Notes: generated by a model from the sequence alone, not told the origin. Positions 37,241 to 45,031 are shown, counted from the stretch's first letter. The stretch is DNA of 64,000 nt from Kordia aestuariivivens (GCF_014397005.1 NZ_JACGWS010000010.1:62001-126000), one strand, 5' to 3'. A program made the numbers and translations.

Positions 37241-37248
37241 TAGTTTTG
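37241..37248 (+). promoter_or_regulatory. -7 promoter box of peptide P1
   Basis: TAGTTTTG is an exact TAnnTTTG match. No TTG-type -33 element is visible; the region between box and palindrome is pyrimidine-rich. That fits a promoter that needs an activator. Confidence 0.55.
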
Positions 37249-37279
37249 AATTCTTATTAATTTTTAAAACTGTATTAGT

Positions 37280-37513
37280 ATGAAAAAAAGAAATTTAAAT
37301 AGCTTAAAGCTTAACAAAAAAACGATTTCAAGTCTAAAGGAATCAGGAAAAATTACAGGAGGAACTGGTACTTGTCCAGCTGTTACTTATTTTATATGTC
37401 CCATAGTTGTCTCCCTGCTTGTTTGCCCTGATGATTCTGCAGATGGTTGCACTGGTACTCCCGATGAAACAATGACTTGTGCAGATTGGTCATGTGGATG
37501 TCCGATGAAGTAA
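37280..37513 (+). CDS. double-glycine precursor peptide P1 (class I lanthipeptide-like)
   Basis: The 77-residue peptide has a leader of 28 residues with SLKLNKKTISSL and ends in GG (27-28), the form of RiPP precursors in Bacteroidota, including those annotated as class I lanthipeptides. The 49-residue core has seven cysteines; Thr or Ser precede three or four of them, and the end is TMTCADWSCGCP. Its closest relative is P2 (38646), and the C-terminus is shared with P4. No modification or export gene lies nearby, so processing would need enzymes from elsewhere. The palindrome and -7 box upstream set it in the same regulatory group as P2 and P4. The product is unknown. Confidence 0.82.
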   Translation: MKKRNLNSLKLNKKTISSLKESGKITGGTGTCPAVTYFICPIVVSLLVCPDDSADGCTGTPDETMTCADWSCGCPMK

Positions 37514-37630
37514 GTTAACACGCTTACAAAGTATAGGTTGTTTAAAGAGTCTTGAAAAACGTTATCTCCGTATAGTGGACAAGTTCGTTGGTTATTGGTA
37601 TGATTATAGACAAGATATAGCAATAGATTT

Positions 37631-37657
37631 AAGCGAACTTCGGTTCGCTTTTCTTTT
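37631..37657 (+). terminator. terminator after P1
   Basis: AAGCGAAC and GTTCGCTT form a perfect 8-bp stem on a TTCG tetraloop, followed by TTCTTTT. It lies 117 nt past the P1 stop, so the P1 message has a long 3' tail. Confidence 0.88.
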
Positions 37658-37826
37658 GATTTCACTTCAAAAAAATTAGTCTGTTGCAGTTAATGTCAAT
37701 TTATATTTTAAGTCAAATTCATCTTGGTCAAATAGAAAAAATTATGTTTTAAAATACTATGACTTTTGTCATTTTTATGCGAGAAATGCAGCAATACATT
37801 TGTGCTATAATTTTAAATATAGACTT

Positions 37827-38474
37827 ATGAAAAAAGCAATATTAGGTGTTTTTTTAATGTTAGGAATGTTTCAACTAGCAGCACAAGAAGATGTAAAGCA
37901 ACAAGATACTAATAAGAAATGGCAAGTTCGTGCGCGTTTTATTTCAGTAATTCCAAGTGAGAGTGCTTCTATTGAAGCTATTGGCGGTGATGTTTCTATT
38001 TCTACGTCGTATGTTCCAGAGTTGGATTTTACATATTTTTTCACAAAAAATTGGGCAGCAGAATTAATTTTAGCCACAACAAATCATGATGTCGAAGCGA
38101 TCAATACAGCGGCAGGAAACATAGATTTAGGCGATGTTTGGTTATTGCCACCAACGTTAACGGTTCAATATCACTTTCCAATAGGAGACTTTAAACCATA
38201 CATTGGAACAGGATTAAATTATACAATTTTTTATGGCGCAGACGAAGGTCCAGTAGCTGATGATGTAAGTTATGATAATAGTATTGGTTTTGCCTTTCAA
38301 GCTGGACTTGACTATGCACTAAACGATACTTGGTTTTTGAATTTAGACTTGAAGAAAATATTACTTCAGACTGATGCAACAGTCAATGCAAATACTGCAT
38401 TAGGCGCGACTGTTGGAGCAGATGTAGACATCAATCCGTTAGTGATTGGTTTTGGTGTCGGAATGAAGTTTTAA
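37827..38474 (+). CDS. OmpW/AlkL-family outer-membrane protein
   Basis: The frame opens at 37800, but the ATG at 37827 begins a proper signal peptide (MKKAILGVFLMLGMFQLAAQ), giving 215 residues. Eight amphipathic strands follow, with family-like WQVRARFISVIPSESA, VDFTYFFTKNWAAELILA-type segment, PTLTVQYHFPIGDFKPYIGTGLNYT and a terminal aromatic FGVGMKF. OmpW proteins are small eight-strand barrels that pass hydrophobic molecules. It lies between peptides P1 and P2 and ends at a terminator nearly identical to that of P2. Confidence 0.88.
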   Translation: MKKAILGVFLMLGMFQLAAQEDVKQQDTNKKWQVRARFISVIPSESASIEAIGGDVSISTSYVPELDFTYFFTKNWAAELILATTNHDVEAINTAAGNIDLGDVWLLPPTLTVQYHFPIGDFKPYIGTGLNYTIFYGADEGPVADDVSYDNSIGFAFQAGLDYALNDTWFLNLDLKKILLQTDATVNANTALGATVGADVDINPLVIGFGVGMKF

Positions 38475-38495
38475 TAGTTGTTCAAATATGAAATG

Positions 38496-38523
38496 AAAAA
38501 CGCTACTGAGAAGTGGCGTTTTT
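38496..38523 (+). terminator. terminator after ompW-like gene
   Basis: AACGCTACT and AGTGGCGTT pair around a GAGA loop and are followed by T5. It differs by only one base from the terminator at 38911-38938, where the T-G wobble becomes a C-G pair. Confidence 0.88.
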
Positions 38524-38553
38524 CTATGGAAATACCAATTGTTTTATAAATTA

Positions 38554-38575
38554 ATCGTTATTTATAAATCACGAC
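38554..38575. promoter_or_regulatory. near-palindrome upstream of peptide P2
   Basis: The site has the same ATTTATAAAT core and the same right-hand ATCACGA half as the P1 element, with two mismatched pairs. It is 33 nt before the P2 -7 box and 71 nt before the ATG. Confidence 0.7.
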
Positions 38576-38607
38576 TTGCTTAATTTTTTCCTTCTTTTTT
38601 TTGGAAC

Positions 38608-38615
38608 TATTTTCG
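38608..38615 (+). promoter_or_regulatory. -7 promoter box of peptide P2
   Basis: TATTTTCG matches TAnnTTTG at seven of eight positions, 31 nt before the ATG, matching the P1 layout. Confidence 0.45.
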
Positions 38616-38645
38616 ATCAATTATTAATTCTAAAAATTCTGAGAA

Positions 38646-38888
38646 ATGAAAAAAAGAGACTTAAACAGTTTAAAACTTAATAAAAAAGTTATATCTAATT
38701 TAAGCGATAAAAATAAAATTACTGGAGGAAGTGCTATTGAATGTGCTCTAACTATGTGGGTGTGCCCAATAGTTTCATATACGATTTCCTTAGCTGTTTG
38801 TCCTGATGATTCTGCAAATGGTTGCACGACTACTCCAGATGAAACTATGACTTGTGCTGACTGGTCTTGTGGTTGTCCAGAGAAATAG
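38646..38888 (+). CDS. double-glycine precursor peptide P2 (class I lanthipeptide-like)
   Basis: The 80-residue peptide has a 28-residue leader (SLKLNKKVISNL, ending ITGG) and a core with seven cysteines. It is a close paralog of P1: both have the block CPDDSA(D/N)GCT followed by TPDETMTCADWSCGCP, and differences lie mainly in the core's first 25 residues. The hydrophobic middle (MWVCPIVSYTISLAVCP) is notable for a secreted peptide. Upstream palindrome spacing equals that of P1. The gene is followed after 22 nt by its own terminator. No processing enzyme is visible. Confidence 0.82.
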   Translation: MKKRDLNSLKLNKKVISNLSDKNKITGGSAIECALTMWVCPIVSYTISLAVCPDDSANGCTTTPDETMTCADWSCGCPEK

Positions 38889-38910
38889 TTTTGAAGACTA
38901 AGTTAAAGCA

Positions 38911-38938
38911 AAAAACGCCACTGAGAAGTGGCGTTTTT
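38911..38938 (+). terminator. terminator after P2
   Basis: AACGCCACT and AGTGGCGTT form a perfect stem on a GAGA loop with T5. It is a one-base variant of the terminator at 38496-38523, pointing to duplication of this block. Confidence 0.92.
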
Positions 38939-38962
38939 CTATTTTTTTAAAAGAAGATTTAT

Positions 38963-39502
38963 CTAATTAAGCGTCAATAATTGTACTGTTTTTGAATCTC
39001 CAGTAATGGTTACGATATATAAATTTCCGTTATTACTATCGTCAATATGTTCAAATTTTTCTTCATTCAACAATCTATTTACAAAATCGGGTGTCGTATT
39101 GCTATGCCCAACAATTAAGGTTGTTTTTCCTCCGGTATTCGCTAAAAATTGTTTAAAATCGATTTTAAATGGATGATATAATGTGAGTTCTAACTCGTTC
39201 GCTTCTGCTGTTGGAACTGCGGTTTCTTTAGTTCTGTTGTAATCCGTAGAGTAGACAGCATCAAATTTTACATTTTTAAGGACGTCTGACCAATATACGG
39301 CTCTATTGTTTCCTTCTTTGGTTAATTTTGGATCTTTATTTTTCTTGTCGCTACGATCTTTTTCCGCATGACGGATTAAGTAATAGACAGAAGTTTCAAC
39401 TTCAACTTCGGTTTCAGTTTCAACTTCAATTTCTTTTGATTCTTGCGCAAAGCAATTCATCAATAAGAATAAACTCAACAGTACTAAAATGTTTTTTTTC
39501 AT
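38963..39502 (-). CDS. secreted histidine phosphatase family protein
   Basis: The 179-residue protein has a signal peptide (MKKNILVLLSLFLLMNCFAQ), an acidic linker of EVETETEVEVE repeats (residues 23-35) and a histidine phosphatase (phosphoglycerate mutase-like) domain. The catalytic motif is LIRHAEKDRS, the second arginine is in YNRTKET, and the second histidine is in VGHSNTTPDFVN. It is smaller than full-length family members, as in SixA-type phosphatases. The substrate is unknown. The gene is convergent with P2. Confidence 0.88.
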   Translation of the reverse strand: MKKNILVLLSLFLLMNCFAQESKEIEVETETEVEVETSVYYLIRHAEKDRSDKKNKDPKLTKEGNNRAVYWSDVLKNVKFDAVYSTDYNRTKETAVPTAEANELELTLYHPFKIDFKQFLANTGGKTTLIVGHSNTTPDFVNRLLNEEKFEHIDDSNNGNLYIVTITGDSKTVQLLTLN

Positions 39503-39524
39503 CGGATATTTTTAATTTTTGTGT

Positions 39525-40223
39525 TTAAATGATTGCCAATGCAATTTCGATCATTTCTTTAAAAGTTTCTGCACGTTCATCAGAAGTTGTGGTTTCATGA
39601 GTCACTAAACTATCAGAAATAGTCAATAAAGATAGTGCTTTTACATTAAATCGTGCAGCGAGTGTATACAAAGATGCCGTTTCCATCTCTACGCAAAGCA
39701 CGCCGTATTTCGCCCATTTTTTATAATATTCAGGATCTTCTTGATAAAATACATCACTCGTTAAGATGTTTCCTGCCTTTACAGGAATATTTTTTTCTTT
39801 CGCGGCATTGATCGCTGCTAAGAACAATTCGGCATTAGCCGTAGGAGCAAAAGTTTCGCCCGTAAATGGCAATTCATTCATACTACTATTGGAAGATGAA
39901 GACATTGCAATGACGATATCGCGAATGTTTACATCTTTTTGATACGAACCAGCGCTACCAACACGAATCAGTTTTTGTACATCGTATTCATTGATCAATT
40001 CGTGAATATAAATACTAATAGAAGGCGCGCCCATTCCGGTTCCTTGTACAGATACAGGTTTTCCTTTGTAGGTACCTGTGTAGCCAAACATTCCTCTAAC
40101 ATCGTTGTATAAAACAGGATTGTCAAAGAAGGTTTCTGCAATCCATTTGGCACGCATAGGATCGCCAGGAAGTAAAACCGTTGGTGCTATTTCGCCTTTT
40201 TTAGCTTCAATATGTATGCTCAT
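39525..40223 (-). CDS. deoD: purine-nucleoside phosphorylase
   Basis: The 232-residue DeoD-type enzyme splits purine nucleosides with phosphate. It shows the phosphate-binding [43 protein letters not shown] and the nucleoside-binding [13 protein letters not shown] with [10 protein letters not shown]. It follows deoC by 3 nt on the minus strand, forming a nucleoside salvage unit. Confidence 0.95.
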   Translation of the reverse strand: MSIHIEAKKGEIAPTVLLPGDPMRAKWIAETFFDNPVLYNDVRGMFGYTGTYKGKPVSVQGTGMGAPSISIYIHELINEYDVQKLIRVGSAGSYQKDVNIRDIVIAMSSSSNSSMNELPFTGETFAPTANAELFLAAINAAKEKNIPVKAGNILTSDVFYQEDPEYYKKWAKYGVLCVEMETASLYTLAARFNVKALSLLTISDSLVTHETTTSDERAETFKEMIEIALAII

Positions 40224-40226
40224 AAC

Positions 40227-40892
40227 TTAATAGGTATTTTTTGATGATGTTTTATTGATAATTGCAATTCCGTTGGAAGTTCCTAAGCGAGAAACGCCCG
40301 TGTCAATATACATTTTAGCCGTTTCGTAATCTCTGATTCCGCCAGAAGCTTTTAGTTTTGCCTGTCCGTTTACGGCTTTTTTCATGAGTAGAATGTCTTC
40401 TACTGTTGCGCCGCCAGTTCCAAATCCGGTAGAAGTTTTTACAAAATCTGCGCCAGCTGCAACAGCAAGTTCGGAAGCTTTTATTTTTTCTTCACCCGAA
40501 AGATAACAGGTTTCAATAATTACTTTGAGAACAGCATCGCCAGCGGCTTTTTTTAGTTGTTGAATTTCTTCTTTGACTAAATTTTCTTTTCCCGATTTCA
40601 ACCAGCCAATATTAATCACCATGTCAAATTCGTCTGCGCCATCTTGTTTCGCTTGAAGCAACTCAGCAACTTTTGCTTCTGTACTCATTGCGCCCAATGG
40701 AAAACCAATGACGCTACAAACCTGTACGGAAGCACTATTTTTTAAACACTCTTTCGCTAGTTTTACATGACAACTATTCACGCAAACGGAGAAAAAATCG
40801 TGTTCTAACGCTTCTTTACAGAGTTGTTGAATATCTGCAATTGTAGCGTTTGGTTTTAGTAACGTGTGATCTATATATCGGTTGATGTTCAT
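40227..40892 (-). CDS. deoC: deoxyribose-phosphate aldolase
   Basis: The frame opens further upstream, but the ATG at 40892 gives MNINRYIDHTLLKPNAT, the usual start, and 221 residues. DeoC splits deoxyribose-5-phosphate to acetaldehyde and glyceraldehyde-3-phosphate. It has VCSVIGFPLG, DEFDMVINIGWLKSG, the active Lys region VLKVIIETCYL and ADFVKTSTGFGTGGATVED. With deoD 3 nt downstream it feeds deoxynucleoside carbon into central metabolism. Confidence 0.95.
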   Translation of the reverse strand: MNINRYIDHTLLKPNATIADIQQLCKEALEHDFFSVCVNSCHVKLAKECLKNSASVQVCSVIGFPLGAMSTEAKVAELLQAKQDGADEFDMVINIGWLKSGKENLVKEEIQQLKKAAGDAVLKVIIETCYLSGEEKIKASELAVAAGADFVKTSTGFGTGGATVEDILLMKKAVNGQAKLKASGGIRDYETAKMYIDTGVSRLGTSNGIAIINKTSSKNTY

Positions 40893-41214
40893 ATTTATTT
40901 TTATATTGTTAAGTACATGACAAAAGAGCCAAAACATGTTTAGTATCCTAAATAACTTTCTAGCTCTTTTCTTTGCTTGCCCAAAGAAAATGAACCAAAA
41001 GAAAAGGCACTTTTATGAGGAATTTTTAGTTCTTTTCTAAAGAAGAACTAAAACCGTACTACAAACACTAAATTTTTTCCAAGGCTTCAAAAATTTTCAA
41101 CGTGTTTGTATTACTATTCTGCATAAAAGATAAACCACGAGTTGTCATTTAATCTTTTACTAAATTGTAAAGCGTAAATATATCTAAAAAATCATTTCAA
41201 AAACCTGATATTTA
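40893..41214. repeat. intergenic stretch with two inverted repeats
   Basis: Within this 322-bp gap lie two hairpins. At 40968-40989, TTTCTTTG and CAAAGAAA enclose CTTGCC, part of a CTTTGCTTGCCCAAAG motif that I have seen as a scattered intergenic repeat in other bacteria. At 41024-41053, TTTTAGTTCTT and AAGAACTAAAA form an 11-bp stem. No coding region is apparent. One of them may terminate transcription from the thioesterase gene, but neither has a clear T-run on the minus strand. Confidence 0.5.
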
Positions 41215-41703
41215 TCACGAAACTGTTGCCAATCGTAAACTTTTAATACGTTCATCAAAATTTGTTTCTGTAATTGGAAGTACCGCATTCTCGAATAAAT
41301 TTATATATTTATCGTTGTGTTCGTGTGCTTTTCCTTTTAGAATATTGAAGTGAATAAACGAACTCCATAAAACAGCTTTTAGTTCTGTTTTTGCTTCGTT
41401 CCACATGCGGATTTCCACTAATAAGTGCCTTTTGCTAAATTGTAATAGTTGTGAATCAATCGTCACGGTTTCCATCACAAATGCTGGTCTGATGTACGAT
41501 ATTTGATGTGAACCAACCACCCAAGTTGTACCAGTTGTCTTAGCTGTTTCAAAAATATCTAAGTCGTAATGAGTAATTAATTGATCTTCTCGCGCGTTGA
41601 TGAGGTAATCTAAGTATTTGCTATTATTCAAGTGGTTCAGCGGATCGCAATCTTGAAATCGTATTTTACTCTTGCTTTCTAAAATTTTTGGTAAGTTTTC
41701 CAT
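41215..41703 (-). CDS. acyl-CoA thioesterase (4HBT hot-dog family)
   Basis: The 162-residue protein has the 4-hydroxybenzoyl-CoA thioesterase motif RFQDCDPLNHLNNSKYLDYL, with the conserved aspartate, and the later strands HQISYIRPAFVMETVTID and VEIRMWNEAKTELKAVL. It likely cleaves acyl-CoA thioesters in the cytoplasm. A TetR gene lies upstream on the same strand, and a copy of its probable operator sits 182 bp before the start codon here. Confidence 0.85.
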   Translation of the reverse strand: MENLPKILESKSKIRFQDCDPLNHLNNSKYLDYLINAREDQLITHYDLDIFETAKTTGTTWVVGSHQISYIRPAFVMETVTIDSQLLQFSKRHLLVEIRMWNEAKTELKAVLWSSFIHFNILKGKAHEHNDKYINLFENAVLPITETNFDERIKSLRLATVS

Positions 41704-41739
41704 TAATAATTTATTTTTAATATCAATTATTGTTTAAAA

Positions 41740-41875
41740 TGAGCTATAAATAATTTGAATTATATCAAGTCCAAATAAAATAGAAAATCAAAGCATAGCC
41801 ATAGCTACGGTTTTATTTTATATTGAAATGTGGGCATTATAGAAACGAATTATATAGTTTGTTTTAAATGATTAT
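41740..41875. repeat. AT-rich intergenic element with GCATAGCCATAGCTACG core
   Basis: Between the TetR gene and the thioesterase gene is an AT-rich block whose centre GCATAGCCATAGCTACG is flanked by AATAAAATA and TTTATTTTATA arms. The reverse complement of that centre occurs with one change at 47833-47850. It looks like a dispersed element. Confidence 0.4.
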
Positions 41876-41884
41876 TGATATAGT

Positions 41885-41898
41885 ATACCAATCGGTAT
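41885..41898. promoter_or_regulatory. TetR-type operator upstream of thioesterase gene
   Basis: ATACCAATCGGTAT is a palindrome with one mismatched pair and differs by one base from the perfect site at 42542-42555 beside the tetR start. It lies 22 bp past the tetR stop. Confidence 0.7.
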
Positions 41899-41920
41899 AT
41901 TTTTGATTAAAAAAATAGTT

Positions 41921-42517
41921 TTATGCTCTTAATTCTTCGTTGATCATTTTATCTACTTGATCCATAGTGTCTTTGATATAAAATTCATCATCCATCGTAT
42001 ATGCCATAAAAATTGCACCTTGAATCATGGTGTCAATACGTTTGGCAGCATACATGGCGTTTACTTTTGTTGAAATTTCTCCAATGGCAATTCCATCTTC
42101 AATAATTGATGCCAATTGATCTTGAATTCGTTGAATGATCACGCGCACTTTTTCGAGTAATAGTGAGTTTTGATTGTTCGCGTCGACGCCAATATTCAAA
42201 ATTGGACAACCGCCCATTTTGTTGGCATACATATAATAGTTTCGATAAAAATCTGAAATCAACAAGAGTTTTTCAATAGGCGAATCGCTTTGCTCCATGT
42301 GCTTGACAATTTCCTGCATCAAACTTTTCACCATGAATTTAAACGCAGCAATAGCCAATTGCTCTTTGTTTTCAAAGTTGCCGTAAATCGCACCTTTTGT
42401 CAAGCCTGTCGCTTTGGTGAGATCAGAAATGCTCGTTGCTGCGTAGCCATTCTTGTTAAAAATAGGCGCAACCGTCTCAATGATATATGTGGCTGTTTTT
42501 TCGGCTTTTGTGGTCAT
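41921..42517 (-). CDS. TetR/AcrR-family repressor
   Basis: The 198-residue protein has an N-terminal HTH of TetR type (NGYAATSISDLTKATGLTKG then AIYGNFENKEQLA) and a helical C-terminal ligand domain with CPILNIGVDANNQNSLLLEK. Two copies of ATACC-x4-GGTAT, one 24 bp upstream of its start and one just after its stop, are the probable operators, so it likely represses itself and the thioesterase downstream. The peptide P3 promoter region lies just beyond the first operator on the opposite strand and could also be controlled. Confidence 0.92.
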   Translation of the reverse strand: MTTKAEKTATYIIETVAPIFNKNGYAATSISDLTKATGLTKGAIYGNFENKEQLAIAAFKFMVKSLMQEIVKHMEQSDSPIEKLLLISDFYRNYYMYANKMGGCPILNIGVDANNQNSLLLEKVRVIIQRIQDQLASIIEDGIAIGEISTKVNAMYAAKRIDTMIQGAIFMAYTMDDEFYIKDTMDQVDKMINEELRA

Positions 42518-42540
42518 GGGAACAAATATACTAAAAATAA

Positions 42541-42556
42541 TATACCGATCGGTATA
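42541..42556. promoter_or_regulatory. TetR-type operator between tetR and peptide P3
   Basis: TATACCGATCGGTATA is a perfect 16-bp palindrome, 24 bp upstream of the tetR start and directly before direct-repeat copy A. It is the expected autorepression site. Confidence 0.8.
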
Positions 42557-42560
42557 AAAT

Positions 42561-42633
42561 ATGTTTTATAGTTATAACGTAGTGGAAGTATTGTTTCTGT
42601 GTATATATAAGTAATTGATTATAAGTAAATTTA
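42561..42633. repeat. 73-bp direct repeat, copy A (upstream of P3)
   Basis: This copy aligns without gaps to 42851-42923 with 9 mismatches in 73. It contains ATTGTTTCT and ends in TAAATTTA, a seven-of-eight match to the -7 box. It probably carries the P3 promoter. The two copies are 290 bp apart and bracket the P3 gene. Confidence 0.9.
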
Positions 42634-42660
42634 GGATGTTAACTTAAAATAAAACATATA

Positions 42661-42849
42661 ATGAAAAAAAGAAATCTAACTGTAAAATTGAATTTGAGAA
42701 AGAAAATAATTGCTTCTCTAGATTTAAGAAAGCTTCATGGAGGAATTGGAAATGCAAGTGATGACCCAACAACTGTTGATAATTCATTGGGAAAGCAGAG
42801 TACCTGTCCAATAGAAACATGTACATGTGTAGATCCTGTACGACTATAA
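42661..42849 (+). CDS. double-glycine precursor peptide P3 (class I lanthipeptide-like)
   Basis: The 62-residue peptide has a leader with the family layout (LNLRKKIIASL) ending in GG at 27-28, here as LHGG. The 34-residue core starts IGNASDDPTT and has three cysteines close together, CPIETCTC, each preceded by Thr or in T-C pairs. It differs from the P1/P2/P4 group in core and control region: it sits between two 73-bp direct repeats and next to a TetR operator. It has no visible partner enzyme. Confidence 0.75.
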   Translation: MKKRNLTVKLNLRKKIIASLDLRKLHGGIGNASDDPTTVDNSLGKQSTCPIETCTCVDPVRL

Positions 42850-42850
42850 A

Positions 42851-42923
42851 ATGTTTTATTGTTAAAACGTAGTCAAAGTATTGTTTCTATGTATTTGTAA
42901 ATAATTGATTATTAGTAAATTTA
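42851..42923. repeat. 73-bp direct repeat, copy B (downstream of P3)
   Basis: This is the second copy, 2 bp after the P3 stop, also ending in TAAATTTA. Transcription from it would run into the region 42929-43054, which has a long-range inverted repeat and a terminator but no coding frame of note. Confidence 0.9.
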
Positions 42924-42928
42924 CTTTT

Positions 42929-43054
42929 TGATTATAGCATGGTGTTTTTTTAATCCGAATGAAACATCACTAGAATTGTTATAATCAAATCATACATCTT
43001 GAGTTAGTTAAACGAAGATAGAAGTGTGTGTTTGCATGTACTTCTATCTTTTTT
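42929..43054 (+). ncRNA. candidate small RNA between repeat copy B and terminator
   Basis: The segment begins just after the promoter-like end of copy B. TGATTATA (42929-42936) pairs with TATAATCA (42980-42987), with a further GTGTTT/AAACAT helix inside, and the segment ends at a strong terminator. It has no start codon with a plausible product. This is inference from layout; it may instead be the remains of a second peptide cassette or a leader for mqo. Confidence 0.3.
43015..43054 (+). terminator. terminator upstream of mqo
   Basis: AAGATAGAAGT and ACTTCTATCTT form a perfect 11-bp stem with a 14-nt loop and a T-run. It sits 60 nt before the mqo start. It ends either the P3 transcript or a short RNA, or acts as an attenuator. 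Confidence 0.85.
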
Positions 43055-43114
43055 GTTTGCGTTTTTGCTATTTTTTATAGTTTGATTTTTTACTTTAGGA
43101 AAAAATTAAATTAT

Positions 43115-44608
43115 ATGACTTCTCAAAAGATAAACGTAAATACGGATTACGATCTTATTTGCGTTGGCGGCGGTATCATGAGCGCTTCTTTAGCTTTATT
43201 AGTAAAATTGGTACAGCCAACATTGAAAGTCTTAATTTTAGAACGCTTAGATAAAGTTGCATTGGAAAGTTCCGCAGCTTGGAATAATGCAGGAACAGGA
43301 CATTCTGCTTTGTGCGAACTCAATTATACACCCGAAAATGGAGACGGCTCGATTGATATTAGCAAAGCGTTGAAAATTTGTAAACAGTTTGAAATTTCAA
43401 AACAATTTTGGTCATACTTAGTCGAAAAGAATTTAATTAAAGATCCTGGCGCGTTTATTCAGAAAATGCCGCATTATAGTTGGGTTACTGGGGAAGAAAA
43501 CGCCGCTTTTTTGCAAAAACGATACGAAACATTGACAGCTCATTTTATGTTTGATTCGATGGAATTTACCAATGATGTTTCAAAAATGAAGGAATGGTTT
43601 CCGCTTATCGCGAAGGATAGAGGAGAAGATGAAACCTTAGCCGCTACAAAAATAGAACGCGGAACTGGCGTGAATTATGGAAATTTAACCCGAAAACTGT
43701 TTGAAATTTTAGAAAATGAATACGATACCAAAGTACAATGCAATCAGGATGTATTAGATATTGATCCGGATGATGAAGTAGAATGGTCCGTAAAAGTTGA
43801 AAATACAAAAACTGATGAAGTTCAGCACTTAGATGCAAAACATGTATTTATTGGCGCTGGCGGTGGAAGTTTGTTGTTGTTACAGAAAGTTGAGATTGAC
43901 GAAAAAGATGGTTACGGCGGTTTTCCTGTGAGTGGCGAATGGCTCGTTTGTAAAAATGAAGAAATTATTCAACAGCATTTAGGAAAAGTATATAGCAAAG
44001 CTGGAGTTGGCGATCCGCCAATGTCTACGCCACATTTAGATACACGTTATATTGATGGAAAGCGCGAATTGTTGTTTGGCCCTTTTGCAGGATTCAGTCC
44101 GAAGTTTTTAAAAGAAGGTTCGCGGTTGGATTTATTCAAATCGATTAAGTTTGATAATATTCCTTCGATGTTTGGTGCATTTTGGCACAATTTACCTTTG
44201 ACAAAGTATTTGGTAGAACAAGTGCTCATGTCTCATGACGATCGTATGGACGATTTGCGAAAGTTTGTAAAAGATGCAAAAAATGAAGATTGGGAATTGA
44301 TGGTTGCTGGACAACGTGTGCAAATCATCAAAAAGGATGAATTTGAAGGCGGAAAGCTTCAATTTGGAACTGAAGTTATTCATAGCAAAGATGGAAGCAT
44401 TACCGCATTGTTAGGCGCTTCGCCTGGTGCTTCTACGGCAGTGCAAATTATGTTAGAAGTGTTAGAAATTGCTTTTCCAGAAGAAGTACATTCCGATCAC
44501 GGAAAAAAACTATTAAAAGAATTAGTTCCTTTTTGGAAACAGGAATTGACAAAAGAAGTGTTTCAAGCGCAATTGGAAGTTTCTAATAAGGCTTTGGGAT
44601 TGGTTTAG
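43115..44608 (+). CDS. mqo: malate:quinone oxidoreductase
   Basis: The frame extends back to 43028 across the preceding terminator, so the ATG at 43115 (MTSQKINVNTDYDLICVGGG) is the likely start, giving 497 residues. Mqo oxidises malate to oxaloacetate and passes electrons to the quinone pool at the inner membrane. It has the FAD-binding LICVGGGIMSASLALLV, SSAAWNNAGTGHSALCELNY and the late GASPGASTAVQIMLEVL. It is a single gene with a degenerate repeat behind it. Confidence 0.95.
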   Translation: MTSQKINVNTDYDLICVGGGIMSASLALLVKLVQPTLKVLILERLDKVALESSAAWNNAGTGHSALCELNYTPENGDGSIDISKALKICKQFEISKQFWSYLVEKNLIKDPGAFIQKMPHYSWVTGEENAAFLQKRYETLTAHFMFDSMEFTNDVSKMKEWFPLIAKDRGEDETLAATKIERGTGVNYGNLTRKLFEILENEYDTKVQCNQDVLDIDPDDEVEWSVKVENTKTDEVQHLDAKHVFIGAGGGSLLLLQKVEIDEKDGYGGFPVSGEWLVCKNEEIIQQHLGKVYSKAGVGDPPMSTPHLDTRYIDGKRELLFGPFAGFSPKFLKEGSRLDLFKSIKFDNIPSMFGAFWHNLPLTKYLVEQVLMSHDDRMDDLRKFVKDAKNEDWELMVAGQRVQIIKKDEFEGGKLQFGTEVIHSKDGSITALLGASPGASTAVQIMLEVLEIAFPEEVHSDHGKKLLKELVPFWKQELTKEVFQAQLEVSNKALGLV

Positions 44609-44611
44609 TTC

Positions 44612-44700
44612 TCAGTTCTCGGTTTTCAGGACGAAGTCGAAATGCACGAAGTATCAAATCTAAAAATCAAAAAGCGTATAAGCGCATCTAAAAATCTAAC
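44612..44700. repeat. degenerate repeat remnant after mqo
   Basis: The gap between mqo and the HxlR gene has GGACGAAGTCGAAATG and several ATCTAAAAATC units, which resemble the remnants near 31393 and 23322. No gene is seen. Confidence 0.35.
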
Positions 44701-45031
44701 CCTCTATCTTTTCGCCTTTATTCTCTTTTCCCCACTTTTGCATGCTGTGAATAATTGGCATAAGTGATTCGCCTGTTTCTGTCAAAAAATATTCAACTCT
44801 AGGGGGAATTTCCGCATAAATTTTTCTCACGATAATTTCATCTCTTTCAAGTTCCCGAAGTTGCGTCGTTAACATTTGTTTGCTAATCCCTTGAATTCTT
44901 CTGTGCAGCTTCCCAAAACGATTTAGTTTATTAGAAATTAGATATAAAACGATGGGTTTCCACTTTCCTCCAATTTTAGTCATACAATATACAACGGGGC
45001 AATTATTATACATTATTTGATCTTCGTCCAT
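44696..45031 (-). CDS. HxlR-family transcriptional regulator
   Basis: The 111-residue winged-helix protein has the family entry NCPVVYCMTKIGGKWKPIVL (Cys11 and Cys16), RFGKLHRRIQGISKQMLTTQ and the wing region VEYFLTETGESLMPII. HxlR regulators often sense thiol-reactive electrophiles through the N-terminal cysteine. It is divergent from a cupin-CPBP unit, with a palindrome AAGTAACTACTT in the shared gap, so it probably controls that unit. Confidence 0.93.
   Translation of the reverse strand: MDEDQIMYNNCPVVYCMTKIGGKWKPIVLYLISNKLNRFGKLHRRIQGISKQMLTTQLRELERDEIIVRKIYAEIPPRVEYFLTETGESLMPIIHSMQKWGKENKGEKIEG

Noticed and set aside
43028-43114. Longer N-terminus for Mqo with a hydrophobic stretch
   Set aside because: It overlaps the terminator at 43015-43054 and family members begin near the FAD motif, so it is probably untranslated.
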